From: Paraphysomonas bandaiensis
Lineage: Eukaryota; Chrysophyceae
NCBI GenBank assembly: GCA_965644295.1
Contig: CBFFRP010000080.1
Span: 392,431 to 456,430 of the forward strand
Direction: 5' to 3'
DNA length: 64,000 nucleotides
Shown here: in pieces, positions 1 through 14,000 of the stretch
Numbering within the stretch: position 1 is the stretch's first letter
Layout of the letters: every line of letters starts with the position of its first letter
Notes under the pieces: model-generated
The model's database searches: none
Told to the model about the DNA's origin: nothing
The model's input: the letters and a program-made list of their open reading frames with translations, nothing else
Program-made: the position numbers and the translations under genes

Positions 1-2703
1 ATCTGACCCACTTGATTCAGAAGGTTGCGAACAAAATCTTCCGGACAATCGAGATCCAGCAATTTACCAACAACCATAGGGGTCTTTTGCGGTGACACCT
101 TAACAACATAGACTTCGATGTACTTGTGCAAGTTGTTAGAGTACAAGTAGGAGGTCATCTCTTCGACGAAGTCAAAGCGGTCGCAGACATGGATAAGGGG
201 GCGGGGATCTGGAAGCTTGGCATCCATCAAGAACTTCTTCACCTCAGCAGGATCATACACAGTGCTGTCCCGACACACACGCTCGACTTCCTTGAACTGC
301 TGCATCTTGGCAGCGGCCTCAATGTACTTGATATGTACCAGGGGAACCTGGGAGTTATTAACAATCGCTCCAAGATAGTAGAAGAGACCCTCGAAGGACT
401 TGAAGTCCTCAAAAAGCTTGATCAGCTTCTCAGGGCCGAGAGGATCAGAGTACTTGGTGGCAATCTGGACCACAAGCTGCAAATTCTGACGTATATTGCG
501 CCCGAGAAGTTCTTTGATCACCTCTAAAGAAGCCTCCTGTGAGAGAGACCCAAAGTAATTCACCACAAACTCGGGGTTGATGCCTTGGGAGTTCTGTAGA
601 ACCCTCTTGATGTCTACCATATCTGTGTAGTTCTCAAGAGCGCGCTGGTACAAACCAGCTTGTTCACAAAGACGAGCGATGCGAGGTTTATCGTAGTGAG
701 TGAACATCTCGTTGCCTAGAATTGCATCTGCCACCTGGGGAGACCCTCCCATGAGGTTGATTTCGAGCAGCTTGGTTTGCAGGAAGCCTTCCTCTTTCCT
801 GTTTCCCTTGAGGGCCTCCAGCAAAAATGCGGTGGCTTCGCGGAGAAGGTTGGCTTGCATGAATATATCTAAAACAGCGTTTGCATCCAACAGCTGACCA
901 GACTCATGGTTGACGAGTTTTTTAGCAAACTCCAAAGCTCCTGAAGGGTTCTGACGCACGAGGTTCTGGAGCATATATGCGTAGTCACAACGATACCCGA
1001 CCTTGGTGGCATACGCCACTATCTTATCAAACTCTCCCTTCTGCATGAAGCAGTTGACGGCCTTCTCAGGCACATTTGCACGGAGGTAAACAGTCAATGC
1101 AAGGTTTACATCTGCCTTTGAAAGAAGATCACCTAGCTGCTCAGAATGCTCTAGCTTATCTTCCCCAATCCATTTTTCGAGCATCTGGGGCTTGCCCTGT
1201 TGTAACACAAGGCCAGCGAGATCAATCGACTCATGCTTGTTGAGTTTGCCCTTCTCGAGCAGCACGCTAAAGTACTGGAACACAGGCTGAGGCTGGCCAG
1301 GCTGACCTTGCATTTGCTTGAAGCGGTTGATAGTGTCTGGAGTACGGAGAATTCCCTTAGGGGAAGTAGCGGCCAGGCGAGCTGCACCAGGAATGTCCCC
1401 TGAGGCCATCAGGCTGTTAAACTGAGAGACATAGATATCATCTGCACCGGATAGGTTCAGGCGTGTGGCAAGCTGAAGAGCAAGTTCCTGGTCACGTAGA
1501 GTGCCAATAATGTAAGGAACCAAGTTGTTCTCGTTTAATGACACATGTAGAACCTGTCCCTTACGAGAGGTGATTGCCAGGATGCCGCCAGAAGCAGCGT
1601 GCTCACATGCCGCAAACACAGTATCCTGAGTGATGCGGGCACGGTACATTGGCTTGCCTGAGTGGATATCAAACATGTACAAGTAGCCCATCTTGGTAAC
1701 CATATAAAGAATATCGTGCACTTTGGAGACGTTCATTGCAACTGGAAAGTCATTCCCAGCATCAGCAGGAACAGGAATATTCTGTGGGGCAACCCGAAAA
1801 ACACCTCCAGGTGCATTCTTGTCCCTTCCAATTTCCATAATAAAAATTTGTGCCGGCTGGTCGGGCTTCTTTTGCTCGAAACACAGAACCTGTGCCGGGT
1901 CACGCCCAGGTAAATTAACCATGGCAAAGGACCCGCTGTGTCCTTGCAGCATTTGAGAGACCTGCTTCTCGATCGAATACAGTTGCATATTGCCATTAAT
2001 TGTAGGGCCGGATGGGCCAGCAGGGCCGGCGCAGATGCCCACAAGCAAACACCACTTGCCATCACGAGACACTTGGTAGTTGATAATTTGTGTTCCTTCC
2101 ATCATTGCAGCATTGCGATCAAATATTTTAACTGGCGCAGCATCACCTGAACAAATATGTGATCACACGGGCAATAATGATAAAGCATAATTACCTTCAA
2201 TAGACCAATGAAATACTGACTCAGCAGTAACAAGGGCAATTGAATTGGGGGAAGTCCACCTCCAGTACTGCACTGGAACAGGCATAGCGTGGCTCTTCAT
2301 CTTAGCCCTCAAGTCAAGGTTGAATATCTGCAACTGCTGACCAGCTATATAAAAAACAGTAAGACGAAGTAACAGCAAAATCGTGATGTACCTCTCAGAG
2401 CAATGACCTTTGAGACAGGATTCATAATGGCAGCTTCTGCAGACATGCGCTGACGAGTGACGGAGTTCCCTGCAGTGAGATCCACAATAGCGATTTGTCC
2501 AGCGCCTCCTTGGTTCTCACAGACAGTAATATACTTCTCCGACTCCATGGAGCATGATCCAATCTTGACGCTCTCGCCATTGATCCCAAGGGCCGTTAAC
2601 TGCACACAAGACAATTGCAATTAAAAGGATGTCAAACAGAGCTAGGGGGCGGGTTCCTTACATTGACTAACTCACTAAACGTAATTGGTAACTGTTGAGC
2701 CAT
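1..2703 (-). CDS. CLTC: Clathrin heavy chain, N-terminal half (C-terminus beyond window)
   Basis: Forms the legs of the clathrin triskelion that coats endocytic and trans-Golgi vesicles. Exons (minus strand): 2662-2703, 2392-2599, 2195-2344 and 1-2146, the last running off the left edge; introns are 47-62 bp with GT-AG ends and consistent phases. About 848 of the family's roughly 1,650-1,700 residues are present. The N-terminus MAQQLPITFSELVN starts the beta-propeller, followed by typical blocks such as MNPVSKVIALRAGQQLQIFN, then the linker (KGILRTPDTINRFK) and the first heavy-chain repeats (ILGNEMFTHYDKPRIARLCE, FKSFEGLFYYLGAIVN). Start chosen as the first ATG, giving the family N-terminus. 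It is head-to-head with the EF-hand-like gene at 3269. Nothing looks broken. The identification is based on recognised family sequence throughout. Confidence 0.97.
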
Positions 2704-3268
2704 TGTTACAAAGCTGACTACCACGGCTTAACAACAGATAATGCAACAATTAGCAGAGTATGGGGACGGGCTGCTATCTGAGTGTGTCTTGCTGTTGCTG
2801 CTGCATGCATCATGTTGTGGAATTTTTTGCATCAGATGTGGGAGCGATTTTTTCGGCGTATCTTCAACAGACACGTATCCTACAAGATGTAAAAATGACA
2901 TACATATGAGGAGAAAGATATTCCGACATACATCACGAGCAGCAGCATTAGGAGTGGAATTGCGTACGTAGTATACCAGGTATACCGGTACTGTATACCA
3001 ATGAGAAGGTCTCACCCACAATACGGCAGTGTACTTTATATCCTGCTGCAGGTCACCGTCATATGATTAAGGAGAAGCCTAGTGGGAGGTGTGGTGTTCG
3101 CTCTACGTCTACTGATTGCGACTCTCATGTAATGATATCTGTTTTGTGGGATTAAAAGGCCGTGTGGTCCAGTTAATGGGGACCGTGTTTTATGCTTCCC
3201 TGTGTTTCGTGAAGTGATTGTCGTCTGTTACTTATTCTATTTCTTTCCTTGGTGAGTCATATCTGATT
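2704..3268. promoter_or_regulatory. Divergent intergenic region between clathrin and EF-hand-like gene
   Basis: This 565 bp spacer lies between two opposite start codons and must hold the promoters and 5' leaders of both genes. I see no clear TATA pair or long repeat in it. Function is inferred from position only. Confidence 0.5.
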
Positions 3269-4798
3269 ATGAGGCAACACACTGCCCCTGCAGTACAGGT
3301 TTATCCTAACCATTCTTCGAGAGGCAGTAAAAAGAAGAAACACCATGTAAATTTGAGGAAGTCACACCCTTCATTTAGCCCTGAACAGATTGTGAAGTAT
3401 TTTAAATGGTTTAGTGCCCTCAGCACTACTAAAACTGGGATGGTTGTGCTCGATGATATTGCTAATTCTTTTGTTTCTGCGGGACTAGTAAAATTTAAAA
3501 AGGAGGTTCGGTACATGTTTGAGGATGTTATCTCTCCTGATTCTGAGGAAATTGAGTTTGATGATTTTCTCAACATTGTGTCTGCTAATATTTTGAGCAA
3601 TCAAATTCCCCAACAGAAATTGGAAGATTTAGTGGACAGCGAAAGCGACCTCTCAGCAGATACATTGCTCTCGCAAGAACGCAGAAAATTATTAATGGAG
3701 CATGTTGTTAACCGGGCCGCTGTAAGAGCATGGGGAGTTGACAGTAGTCTTGTAAGTTTTACCACTCCACCAAGGAAGTTACGGAATCGTAAACCCGTCG
3801 ATGAATTGGCTATTAAGTATGAACAGCAACGAGTAGAAGCCAGTGATGTTGTGTGGGAACTTCACGATATCCTAAAGAAAACACGTGAGCAACAAATTGA
3901 ACAGGCTGCATTACCAACTCCAAAAGTATGCCAGAAGAAAAAGACTGTGCTATTACCGTTAGAGGAATTATTAAGCCCCCAGCTATTGGCTGACTTGGAT
4001 GTAGACCAGTCACTCCTGGCCGATCCACCTAAGTGCGAGAAAGGAAATAATGTGTTGTTTTTCCCGGGTAGTTCACTCACAGAGTCATTTTCAGTAAGTA
4101 TTTACCATTTTATTACAGTTTAACTTATATACATTATTTTTCAGGATCATGATACTATTTTGTCTCCTTTGGTTACTCCTCGGGAGACGTCGCCCGTCGA
4201 TGCAATGGAATCTATTGACCAGGGGGAACGCTTGCTATCCTATCCTAGTCCTGTGCTCGTCGTCAGAGAAAATCTAGTATATAACCCCGATGTGTGTCCG
4301 CTCGTCAATTTAGCTGAAGACATAAAACGGCCAAATACATCCAGTTTGGTACGTATCCGTTCGCCGCCACGGAGGCCTGGGACGGGGAAACTTCCTGTTT
4401 ATTCACAACGACCAGCAACGAGTGATACAGTTTCTCCAACGAAATTGGGAGCACCACTGAATTATCTCAGCTCCATGCATATGCCTGACATACATGGACA
4501 GAAAATAGGACAACGCCCATTAACCACAAGTACTGTACCGAGGACGCCCAATATCCGTATGTCTAATCGAGCTGGAACTGAAACGGTGCCGACGGGAAAG
4601 CCATTGAACCATTCTCTCAACAATAGAAATTCTGTGGGCATGATACAACATTGTTCTTCGTACGATGCACCATCGTCATGTTCAAAGAGGACAGGCCGTA
4701 GAAATTCCAGACCAGAACGAAGACTTAGTAAGGGTGGATTTGAAGGACGTAGTAGAAGTCCTATTCCTCTTCCTGCGCGGCGTAGATTAGCCATATAA
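3269..4798 (+). CDS. EF-hand-like protein of unknown function
   Basis: Two exons, 3269-4093 and 4145-4798, joined by a 51 bp intron (GTAAGT...TTTTCAG, phase 0), give 492 aa. The N-terminus has a basic patch (KKKKHH, residues 21-26). Residues about 38-110 resemble a pair of EF-hands: helix FKWFSAL, a loop-like STTKTGMVVLDD, then FEDVISPDSEEIEFDDF. Both loops lack the usual Asp/Asn pattern, so calcium binding is doubtful. The middle is charged and helical (KYEQQRVEASDVVWELHDIL). The C-terminal third is low-complexity, rich in Ser, Pro and Arg (RRNSRPERRLSKGG, SRSPIPLPARRR). No enzyme motif is visible. Start is the first ATG in the open frame. An AATAAA signal follows at 5021. I do not recognise the family. 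Confidence 0.8.
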
Positions 4799-5020
4799 CG
4801 TTCTTAATTTACCTATGGTCAGGAAAGGTTTACCACTGGTGGAGAACTGCTTTTCAAGCAGTGTATATTTGACTTAATTTATTGGAACATGTGTGTTGCC
4901 GTGCTAATTTATTTTCTGTGATGTGTGAATAGGAGGATTGATTACCGATCATGAATCATAAGCTGATGTATGTACGCATATGTGATAATGCTCTATACTG
5001 CACAACTATAGTGTCTTATT

Positions 5021-5026
5021 AATAAA
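5021..5026 (+). terminator. Probable poly(A) signal of the EF-hand-like gene
   Basis: AATAAA lies 223 bp after the stop codon at 4798, on the coding strand. Called from motif and position only. Confidence 0.45.
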
Positions 5027-5284
5027 GAACACAGTGTTGGTCAATTAGCTTGTGTAGTCTTAATTTAACGTTTACCTACTTATAGACAGAAACAGCTTTC
5101 GAAAATATCACATTTTTTATAATCCCCATTTGTCTCGAAAGAAGTGTTATTTCCCTTCATAGGGCTACGCTCATGTTAGCACCGGGCAAATGTAGACATT
5201 CAATTTAATTATGATCTTGACAGTCATTTGAAAGTTGATTCATTATATTCCGGATTCTGGATACATTAAGTGTTCAACAGTTTC

Positions 5285-6176
5285 ACCTATAGGGTAAGGA
5301 GTATCACCCATTGGCCAATTATAAAACTTGGGCCTTGTTATAAAAGTTTTAGCGCGGGACAATATACAATATAGCCTCCTTATATTATATTGAAAGTCTT
5401 TTTATTGAAAGTTCCGATATAGTGGCTAGTTGAATGCTAGACCTACTAGTTAGACCTCTATTCATAACTAATCAGCACAAATTCTATTATCCTTCTATTT
5501 AGCGCTACAGTAGCTGCTTGTGCGTCGCCGCAAGCACCAAGGTGCAACCACTTCCGTTCTTAATGTTGTTTGTGAGTTTCGCCCTGCTCGTGTGTCTTAG
5601 GACTCACTGGCGCGTGTTGTCCGGGGGTCTTCCCTTGGGATAAGGTTCCGCCAGGCTCTGAGGTACAGGGTTCGTCATTAAGGTCCTGAGTGTACCGAGC
5701 ACTAGATGTGTGTGCTGAGAGGTTGATGGTGTGGTGGAATGTGTCGTTGTCGCCGTGCACCGTCTGGGCGTCAGGCATAGGTGGAGTTGCCGGAGACGGC
5801 GTCGCCGCTGTCTAGGGCCTGATGGTTTCATGCGGTCCGGTGCTATGGTCCTATGCGTATGATTGGTGGGGTTCATATGTGCGGTGGACGGTGTTCCAGT
5901 CTCGGTTCGTCTGTGGATTCCTAGTAGTTTTAGCACCCTTGGGCGTTTCCATTTCTGTCTATGTTTTGGACGCGGTCGCGGTAGTAGCCTAGGGGGCCCT
6001 TTCTGTAGGGTAACATATCGTCTACTTCGATCTTGGATCATTAGCTTTGCTGCAGCGAAAAGCGGTAGAAGCAATCTGATGACCGCTGATTCGATGCTGC
6101 GCAGTCCTTGGGGTGTCAGTGACTCATGGATGTGATCTCCAAGCCTCCTTATAACCCGTGGTTAAATATAACTATT
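5285..6176. mobile_element. MITE-like inverted-repeat element, split by another insertion
   Basis: The left arm (about 5285-5384, with GGGTAAGGAGTATC near its start) and the end of the right arm (about 6142-6176, CCTCCTTATAACCCGTGGTTA) together match the hairpin element at 56676-56815. The two halves are separated by the repeat at 5385-6141, which is bounded by a 12 bp direct repeat. Removing that insert restores a palindromic element of about 135 bp. Non-coding. Confidence 0.6.
5385..6141 (-). mobile_element. Interspersed repeat E, copy 1, with degenerate coding region
   Basis: The 757 bp insert is flanked by the 12 bp direct repeat AGCCTCCTTATA (5373-5384 and 6142-6153), which indicates transposition into the MITE around it. 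It carries the family core with AAGCTGCTTGTGCG followed by CGCAAGCACC (about 5513-5560). A minus-strand open frame (5604-6074) includes IESAVIRLLLPLFAAAKLM, which is conserved in the copy at 38430-39680 as IETAVVTLLQPLYAAAKLM. The rest of that frame is Thr/Pro/Arg-rich. I do not recognise the transposon class. The 12 bp duplication would suit target-primed retrotransposition, but that is inference. Confidence 0.6.
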
Positions 6177-6195
6177 TTCTCGATATTACAGTAGT

Positions 6196-6870
6196 GAATG
6201 TCTGATTATTTAGCAATAGGCGTTGAGACCTTGCATCAATTAGTGGCTAGAAGAATGCTAGTCATACTAGTTAGACCACTACCCGTAACTAATCAATACA
6301 AACTCTTTTATCCTACTATTTAACGCTACGAAAGCTGCTTGTGCGTCGCCGCAAGCACCAAGGTGCAACCACTTCCGTTCTTTTTGTGTGATATGAAATT
6401 CGCCTTTATCGTGTGTCCGTGGACTCACCGGCGCTTTTGATCTGGGGGTCTCCCTTTGGGATGGGTCTCCATTGGTTTTGGAGGGGGCTCAGCATTCTGA
6501 ATTAGGGTCCTGAGTGCACCTAGTTCCAGATGTGTGGGTTGGGAGTGGTGGGGATTGTTGGGAGGAGGAGTTGGGTTTGTAGTATGTGTTACTGTGCTCC
6601 TGTGGGGCCGCGGGTGTAGATAGAGTTGTCGAAGCCGTCGGCGTTGTGGAGGTCTGGGCAGTCCAGTGCTCTGTCGGGTAGGACCTGTGAGGTGTGCACG
6701 TGTGTCTGGAGTCGGATACGCTGTGGGGGGTTTTCGTTGGACCCCTAGTAGTCGAAGGACTCTCGGACGTTGTCTTGACTGACTGCGTTTCGGACGGGGT
6801 CTCGGGAGTAGCCTGGGCGGCCTTTTGGATCTCGATATTACTACAGCTCACGTTGTATTATTAACTGCTT
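6196..6870 (-). mobile_element. Interspersed repeat E, copy 2
   Basis: The sequence begins with the family 5' motif TTAGCAATAGGCGTT (about 6210) and contains the core with AAGCTGCTTGTGCGTCGCCG near 6332. It continues into a region homologous to 5580-5720 of copy 1, with paired features such as GGACTCACCGGCGC and GGTCCTGAGTGCACC. A minus-strand frame (6489-6851, 120 aa) is Thr/Ser/Pro-rich. It is probably a decayed element protein rather than a host gene. Confidence 0.55.
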
Positions 6871-8097
6871 AGCCAAATCACGTTGCCAGTAACTCGGAGT
6901 TTTATCGATCGCTATATAGTATATAGTATATAGGACTTGGCTGCTGTCATTCAGTTGTACTATTGTAAACGCTTTACTTCAGGGTTAGGGGTTATATTGA
7001 TTGCTCGGCCGGCAGATCTTATTACTATTAAGCTAGCTTGAAATACAGTGCATCGTTAATATCAATGTTGAGATCGTATAAGTTGCTAAAGTTTTCGTCG
7101 TCATAGGGCAGTATTATTGATTAAAACAATAAGATTATATGTATGAAACTGTAGTGAATATAATAATTCAATATTTAATAGAATAATAAAGTACTTATAT
7201 AAATGTCTGCGATGTTTAGTGTGAGGGGTATTGGTGTATGCTATGATGTCCGCAACGTTGTAACAAAGTAGTATTGGGTTAGTAATACTAAACAATGAGC
7301 TGTCTACGAATAAATTCACAAAACTAGTGTCACTGATTTTATGAAGAGTATTCCAGCAGTTTCCATTGCAGCTGCTGAGGTTGACGGGCGAGCGTTGGCC
7401 GTGATACACTTATTAAAATAAGTAGCTGTATTGACCGTACACTGTTATTTTTTTCAGTCTTTCTAATTGACCCAATCCTAAATATATAACAGATAGAATA
7501 CCGACAAAATGACAAAAGTGACAGCACCCGTTTTCCCATTTCTCTGTTCTGTGAGTAGTATTGTTCTGTTCGAATGGGGATGGTGGACACTTTATATGTA
7601 TACAGAATATCCAAACTAAATTAACACATCTTAAAGATAAAACTATTCGGAATATACCATAGTATTGTTCTGCCCACTGTAGAAATTTAATAATTTGATC
7701 GATTTTATGCTGTAATGATGCAGGAAAATAACCCAAACATTGACCACAGTGTGGATAACACAGTCATGTACATGACAATCAAATTTAAAAAAATTCTACA
7801 ATGGCAGAACAACATGAAGAAGGATGCGTTTATTTGGATTCTTGTGTACATACACGGTACATGAATGAAGAGCCCGTCATACCACAGTGTACAGAACAGA
7901 AAAATGGCATTTTTGTCGGAATACCTACACTTCGTACAATACACTGTAATACAACACACAAACTTCCTAAAAAATAGAGATTTTGAAAGAACAAATATCA
8001 AAAAATTGGTTAGGTTTTGGGTTGCAAAGAGAGTAGGTAAAGTAGAATGATTGGGGCCGTCCATCAAGAGAAGTGATGTGACATGCCTGCAGAGACT
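6871..8097. other. AT-rich intergenic stretch, no supported gene
   Basis: The overlapping short frames here are low in complexity and show no recognisable domain or splice structure. I see nothing functional. Confidence 0.5.
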
Positions 8098-11000
8098 TAT
8101 CAGTATATCTACATATATTATATACCATATCTCATCTGTATGGAATGTAATTGAATGTTCGGATTCTAATACGAACCTATTGTATGGGATAGGGATCTGT
8201 TTTGATTGTTGTTCGCGTCGACTGAATGGATGGCTGTTGTGCGTGGCGATTAGTTACGGAGTGTGAGATGTGGATACATCATATGAGAAGGTAGAGTAGT
8301 TATAATTGACAGCATTGGCACGATACAATATTCCTTTACACGAGTATATATTTTATTTATGCATCTGTGTATATTCCGCACCATTTGCCCCTCGATTAGG
8401 TTTGTACATACCGTATTGAGGCTTCCTTAATGGTTCAATATAAACCCTTCCCTCTAATCGGCCATCTACCGAGTGGCCTTCGGGCTGCCGAGGGCGGGGG
8501 GGTTATCTGGGCGCATCCTCTTGGCTCTCATGCTAGATGATGAATCAGTCTTCCCACATCTATTTATTAGTATATCTACATATATTATATACCATATCTC
8601 ATCTGTATGGAATATAATTGAATATTCGAATTCTAATACGAACCTATTGTATGGGATAGGGATCTGTTTTGATTGTTGTTCGCGTCGACTGGATGGATGG
8701 CTGTTGTGCGTGGCGATTAGTTACGGAGTGTGAGATGTGGATACATCATATGAGAAGGTAGAGTAGTTATAATTGACAGCATTGGCACGATACAATATTC
8801 CTTTACACGAGTATATATTTTATTTATGCATCTGTGTATATTCCGCACCATTTGCCCCTCGATTAGGTTTGTACATACCGTATTGAGGCTTCCTTAATGG
8901 TTCAATATAAACCCTTCCCTCTAATCGGCCATCTACCGAGTGGCCTTCGGGCTGCCGAGGGCGGGGGGGTTATCTGGGCGCATCCTCTTGGCTCTCATGC
9001 TAGATGATGAATCAGTCTTCCCACATCTATTTATTAGTATATCTACATATATTATATACCATATCTCATCTGTATGGGATAGGGATCTGTTTTGATTGTT
9101 GTTCGCGTCGATTGGATGGATGGCTGTTGTGCGTGGCGATTAGTTACGGAGTGTGAGATGTGGATACATCATATGAGAAGGTAGAGTAGTTATAATTGAC
9201 AGCATTGGCACGATACAATATTCCTTTACACGAGTATATATTTTATTTATGCATCTGTGTATATTCCGCACCATTTGCCCCTCGATTAGGTTTGTACATA
9301 CCGTATTGAGGCTTCCTTAATGGTTCAATATAAACCCTTCCCTCTAATCGGCCATCTACCGAGTGGCCTTCGGGCTGCCGAGGGCGGGGGGTTATCTGGG
9401 CGCATCCTCTTGGCTCTCATGCTAGATGATGAATCAGTCTTCCCACATCTATTTATTAGTATATCTACATATATTATATACCATATCTCATCTGTATGGG
9501 ATAGGGATCTGTTTTGATTGTTGTTCGCGTCGATTGGATGGATGGCTGTTGTGCGTGGCGATTAGTTACGGAGTGTGAGATGTGGATACATCATATGAGA
9601 AGGTAGAGTAGTTATAATTGACAGCATTGGCACGATACAATATTCCTTTACACGAGTATATATTTTATTTATGCATCTGTGTATATTCCGCACCATTTGC
9701 CCCTCGATTAGGTTTGTACATACCGTATTGAGGCTTCCTTAATGGTTCAATATAAACCCTTCCCTCTAATCGGCCATCTACCGAGTGGCCTTCGGGCTGC
9801 CGAGGGCGGGGGGGTTATCTGGGCGCATCCTCTTGGCTCTCATGCTAGATGATGAATCAGTCTTCCCACATCTATTTATTAGTATATCTACATATATTAT
9901 ATACCATATCTCATCTGTATGGGATAGGGATCTGTTTTGATTGTTGTTCGCGTCGATTGGATGGATGGCTGTTGTGCGTGACGATTAGTTACGGAGTGTG
10001 AGATGTGGATACATCATATGAGAAGGTAGAGTAGTTATAATTGACAGCATTGGCACGATACAATATTCCTTTACACGAGTATATATTTTATTTATGCATC
10101 TGTGTATATTCCGCACCATTTGCCCCTCGATTAGGTTTGTACATACCGTATTGAGGCTTCCTTAATGGTTCAATATAAACCCTTCCCTCTAATCGGCCAT
10201 CTACCGAGTGGCCTTCGGGCTGCCGAGGGCGGGGGGGTTATCTGGGCGCATCCTCTTGGCTCTCATGCTAGATGATGAATCAGTCTTCCCACATCTATTT
10301 ATTAGTATATCTACATATATTATATACCATATCTCATCTGTATGGGATAGGGATCTGTTTTGATTGTTGTTCGCGTCGATTGGATGGATGGCTGTTGTGC
10401 GTGGCGATTAGTTACGGAGTGTGAGATGTGGATACATCATATGAGAAGGTAGAGTAGTTATAATTGACAGCATTGGCACGATACAATATTCCTTTACACG
10501 AGTATATATTTTATTTATGCATCTGTGTATATTCCGCACCATTTGCCCCTCGATTAGGTTTGTACATACCGTATTGAGGCTTCCTTAATGGTTCAATATA
10601 AACCCTTCCCTCTAATCGGCCATCTACCGAGTGGCCTTCGGGCTGCCGAGGGCGGGGGGGTTATCTGGGCGCATCCTCTTGGCTCTCATGCTAGATGATG
10701 AATCAGTCTTCCCACATCTGTTTATTAGTATATCTACATATATTATATACCATATCTCATCTGTATGGAATATAATTGAATATTCGAATTCTAATACGAA
10801 CCTATTGTATGGGATAGGGATCTGTTTTGATTGTTGTTCGCGTCGACTGGATGGATGGCTGTTGTGCGTGGCGATTAGTTACGGAGTGTGAGATGTGGAT
10901 ACATCATATGAGAAGGTAGAGTAGTTATAATTGACAGCATTGGCACGATACAATATTCCTTTACACGAGTATATATTTTATTTATGCATCTGTGTATATT

Positions 11001-14000
11001 CCGCACCATTTGCCCCTCGATTAGGTTTGTACATACCGTATTGAGGCTTCCTTAATGGTTCAATATAAACCCTTCCCTCTAATCGGCCATCTACCGAGTG
11101 GCCTTCGGGCTGCCGAGGGCGGGGGGGTTATCTGGGCGCATCCTCTTGGCTCTCATGCTAGATGATGAATCAGTCTTCCCACATCTGTTTATTAGTATAT
11201 CTACATATATTATATACCATATCTCATCTGTATGGAATATAATTGAATATTCGAATTCTAATACGATCCTATTGTATGGGATAGGGATCTGTTTTGATTG
11301 TTGTTCGCGTCGACTGGATGGATGGCTGTTGTGCGTGGCGATTAGTTACGGAGTGTGAGATGTGGATACATCATATGAGAAGGTAGAGTAGTTATAATTG
11401 ACAGCATTGGCACGATACAATATTCCTTTACACGAGTATATATTTTATTTATGCATCTGTGTATATTCCGCACCATTTGCCCCTCGATTAGGTTTGTACA
11501 TACCGTATTGAGGCTTCCTTAATGGTTCAATATAAACCCTTCCCTCTAATCGGCCATCTACCGAGTGGCCTTCGGGCTGCCGAGGGCGGGGGGTTATCTG
11601 GGCGCATCCTCTTGGCTCTCATGCTAGATGATGAATCAGTCTTCCCACATCTATTTATTAGTATATCTACATATATTATATACCATATCTCATCTGTATG
11701 GAATATAATTGAATATTCGAATTCTAATACGAACCTATTGTATGGGATAGGGATCTGTTTTGATTGTTGTTCGCGTCGACTGGATGGATGGCTGTTGTGC
11801 GTGGCGATTAGTTACGGAGTGTGAGATGTGGATACATCATATGAGAAGGTAGAGTAGTTATAATTGACAGCATTGGCACGATACAATATTCCTTTACACG
11901 AGTATATATTTTATTTATGCATCTGTGTATATTCCGCACCATTTGCCCCTCGATTAGGTTTGTACATACCGTATTGAGGCTTCCTTAATGGTTCAATATA
12001 AACCCTTCCCTCTAATCGGCCATCTACCGAGTGGCCTTCGGGCTGCCGAGGGCGGGGGGTTATCTGGGCGCATCCTCTTGGCTCTCATGCTAGATGATGA
12101 ATCAGTCTTCCCACATCTATTTATTAGTATATCTACATATATTATATACCATATCTCATCTGTATGGAATATAATTGAATATTCGAATTCTAATACGAAC
12201 CTATTGTATGGGATAGGGATCTGTTTTGATTGTTGTTCGCGTCGACTGGATGGATGGCTGTTGTGCGTGACGATTAGTTACGGAGTGTGAGATGTGGATA
12301 CATCATATGAGAAGGTAGAGTAGTTATAATTGACAGCATTGGCACGATACAATATTCCTTTACACGAGTATATATTTTATTTATGCATCTGTGTATATTC
12401 CGCACCATTTGCCCCTCGATTAGGTTTGTACATACCGTATTGAGGCTTCCTTAATGGTTCAATATAAACCCTTCCCTCTAATCGGCCATCTACCGAGTGG
12501 CCTTCGGGCTGCCGAGGGCGGGGGGGTTATCTGGGCGCATCCTCTTGGCTCTCATGCTAGATGATGAATCAGTCTTCCCACATCTATTTATTAGTATATC
12601 TACATATATTATATACCATATCTCATCTGTATGGAATATAATTGAATATTCGAATTCTAATACGAACCTATTGTATGGGATAGGGATCTGTTTTGATTGT
12701 TGTTCGCGTCGACTGGATGGATGGCTGTTGTGCGTGACGATTAGTTACGGAGTGTGAGATGTGGATACATCATATGAGAAGGTAGAGTAGTTATAATTGA
12801 CAGCATTGGCACGATACAATATTCCTTTACACGAGTATATATTTTATTTATGCATCTGTGTATATTCCGCACCATTTGCCCCTCGATTAGGTTTGTACAT
12901 ACCGTATTGAGGCTTCCTTAATGGTTCAATATAAACCCTTCCCTCTAATCGGCCATCTACCGAGTGGCCTTCGGGCTGCCGAGGGCGGGGGGGTTATCTG
13001 GGCGCATCCTCTTGGCTCTCATGCTAGATGATGAATCAGTCTTCCCACATCTGTTTATTAGTATATCTACATATATTATATACCATATCTCATCTGTATG
13101 GAATATAATTGAATATTCGAATTCTAATACGAACCTATTGTATGGGATAGGGATCTGTTTTGATTGTTGTTCGCGTCGACTGAATGGATGGCTGTTGTGC
13201 GTGACGATTAGTTACGGAGTGTGAGATGTGGATACATCATATGAGAAGGTAGAGTAGTTATAATTGACAGCATTGGCACGATACAATATTCCTTTACACG
13301 AGTATATATTTTATTTATGCATCTGTGTATATTCCGCACCATTTGCCCCTCGATTAGGTTTGTACATACCGTATTGAGGCTTCCTTAATGGTTCAATATA
13401 AACCCTTCCCTCTAATCGGCCATCTACCGAGTGGCCTTCGGGCTGCCGAGGGCGGGGGGTTATCTGGGCGCATCCTCTTGGCTCTCATGCTAGATGATGA
13501 ATCAGTCTTCCCACATCTATTTATTAGTATATCTACATATATTATATACCATATCTCATCTGTATGGAATATAATTGAATATTCGAATTCTAATACGAAC
13601 CTATTGTATGGGATAGGGATCTGTTTTGATTGTTGTTCGCGTCGACTGGATGGATGGCTGTTGTGCGTGACGATTAGTTACGGAGTGTGAGATGTGGATA
13701 CATCATATGAGAAGGTAGAGTAGTTATAATTGACAGCATTGGCACGATACAATATTCCTTTACACGGGTATATATTTTATTTATGCATCTGTGTATATTC
13801 CGCACCATTTGCCCCTCGATTAGGTTTGTACATACCGTATTGAGGCTTCCTTAATGGTTCAATATAAACCCTTCCCTCTAATCGGCCATCTACCGAGTGG
13901 CCTTCGGGCTGCCGAGGGCGGGGGGGTTATCTGGGCGCATCCTCTTGGCTCTCATGCTAGATGATGAATCAGTCTTCCCACATCTATTTATTAGTATATC

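Noticed and set aside
6961-7000. TTAGGG telomere-like motif
   Set aside because: A single occurrence in unique sequence, not a tandem run.
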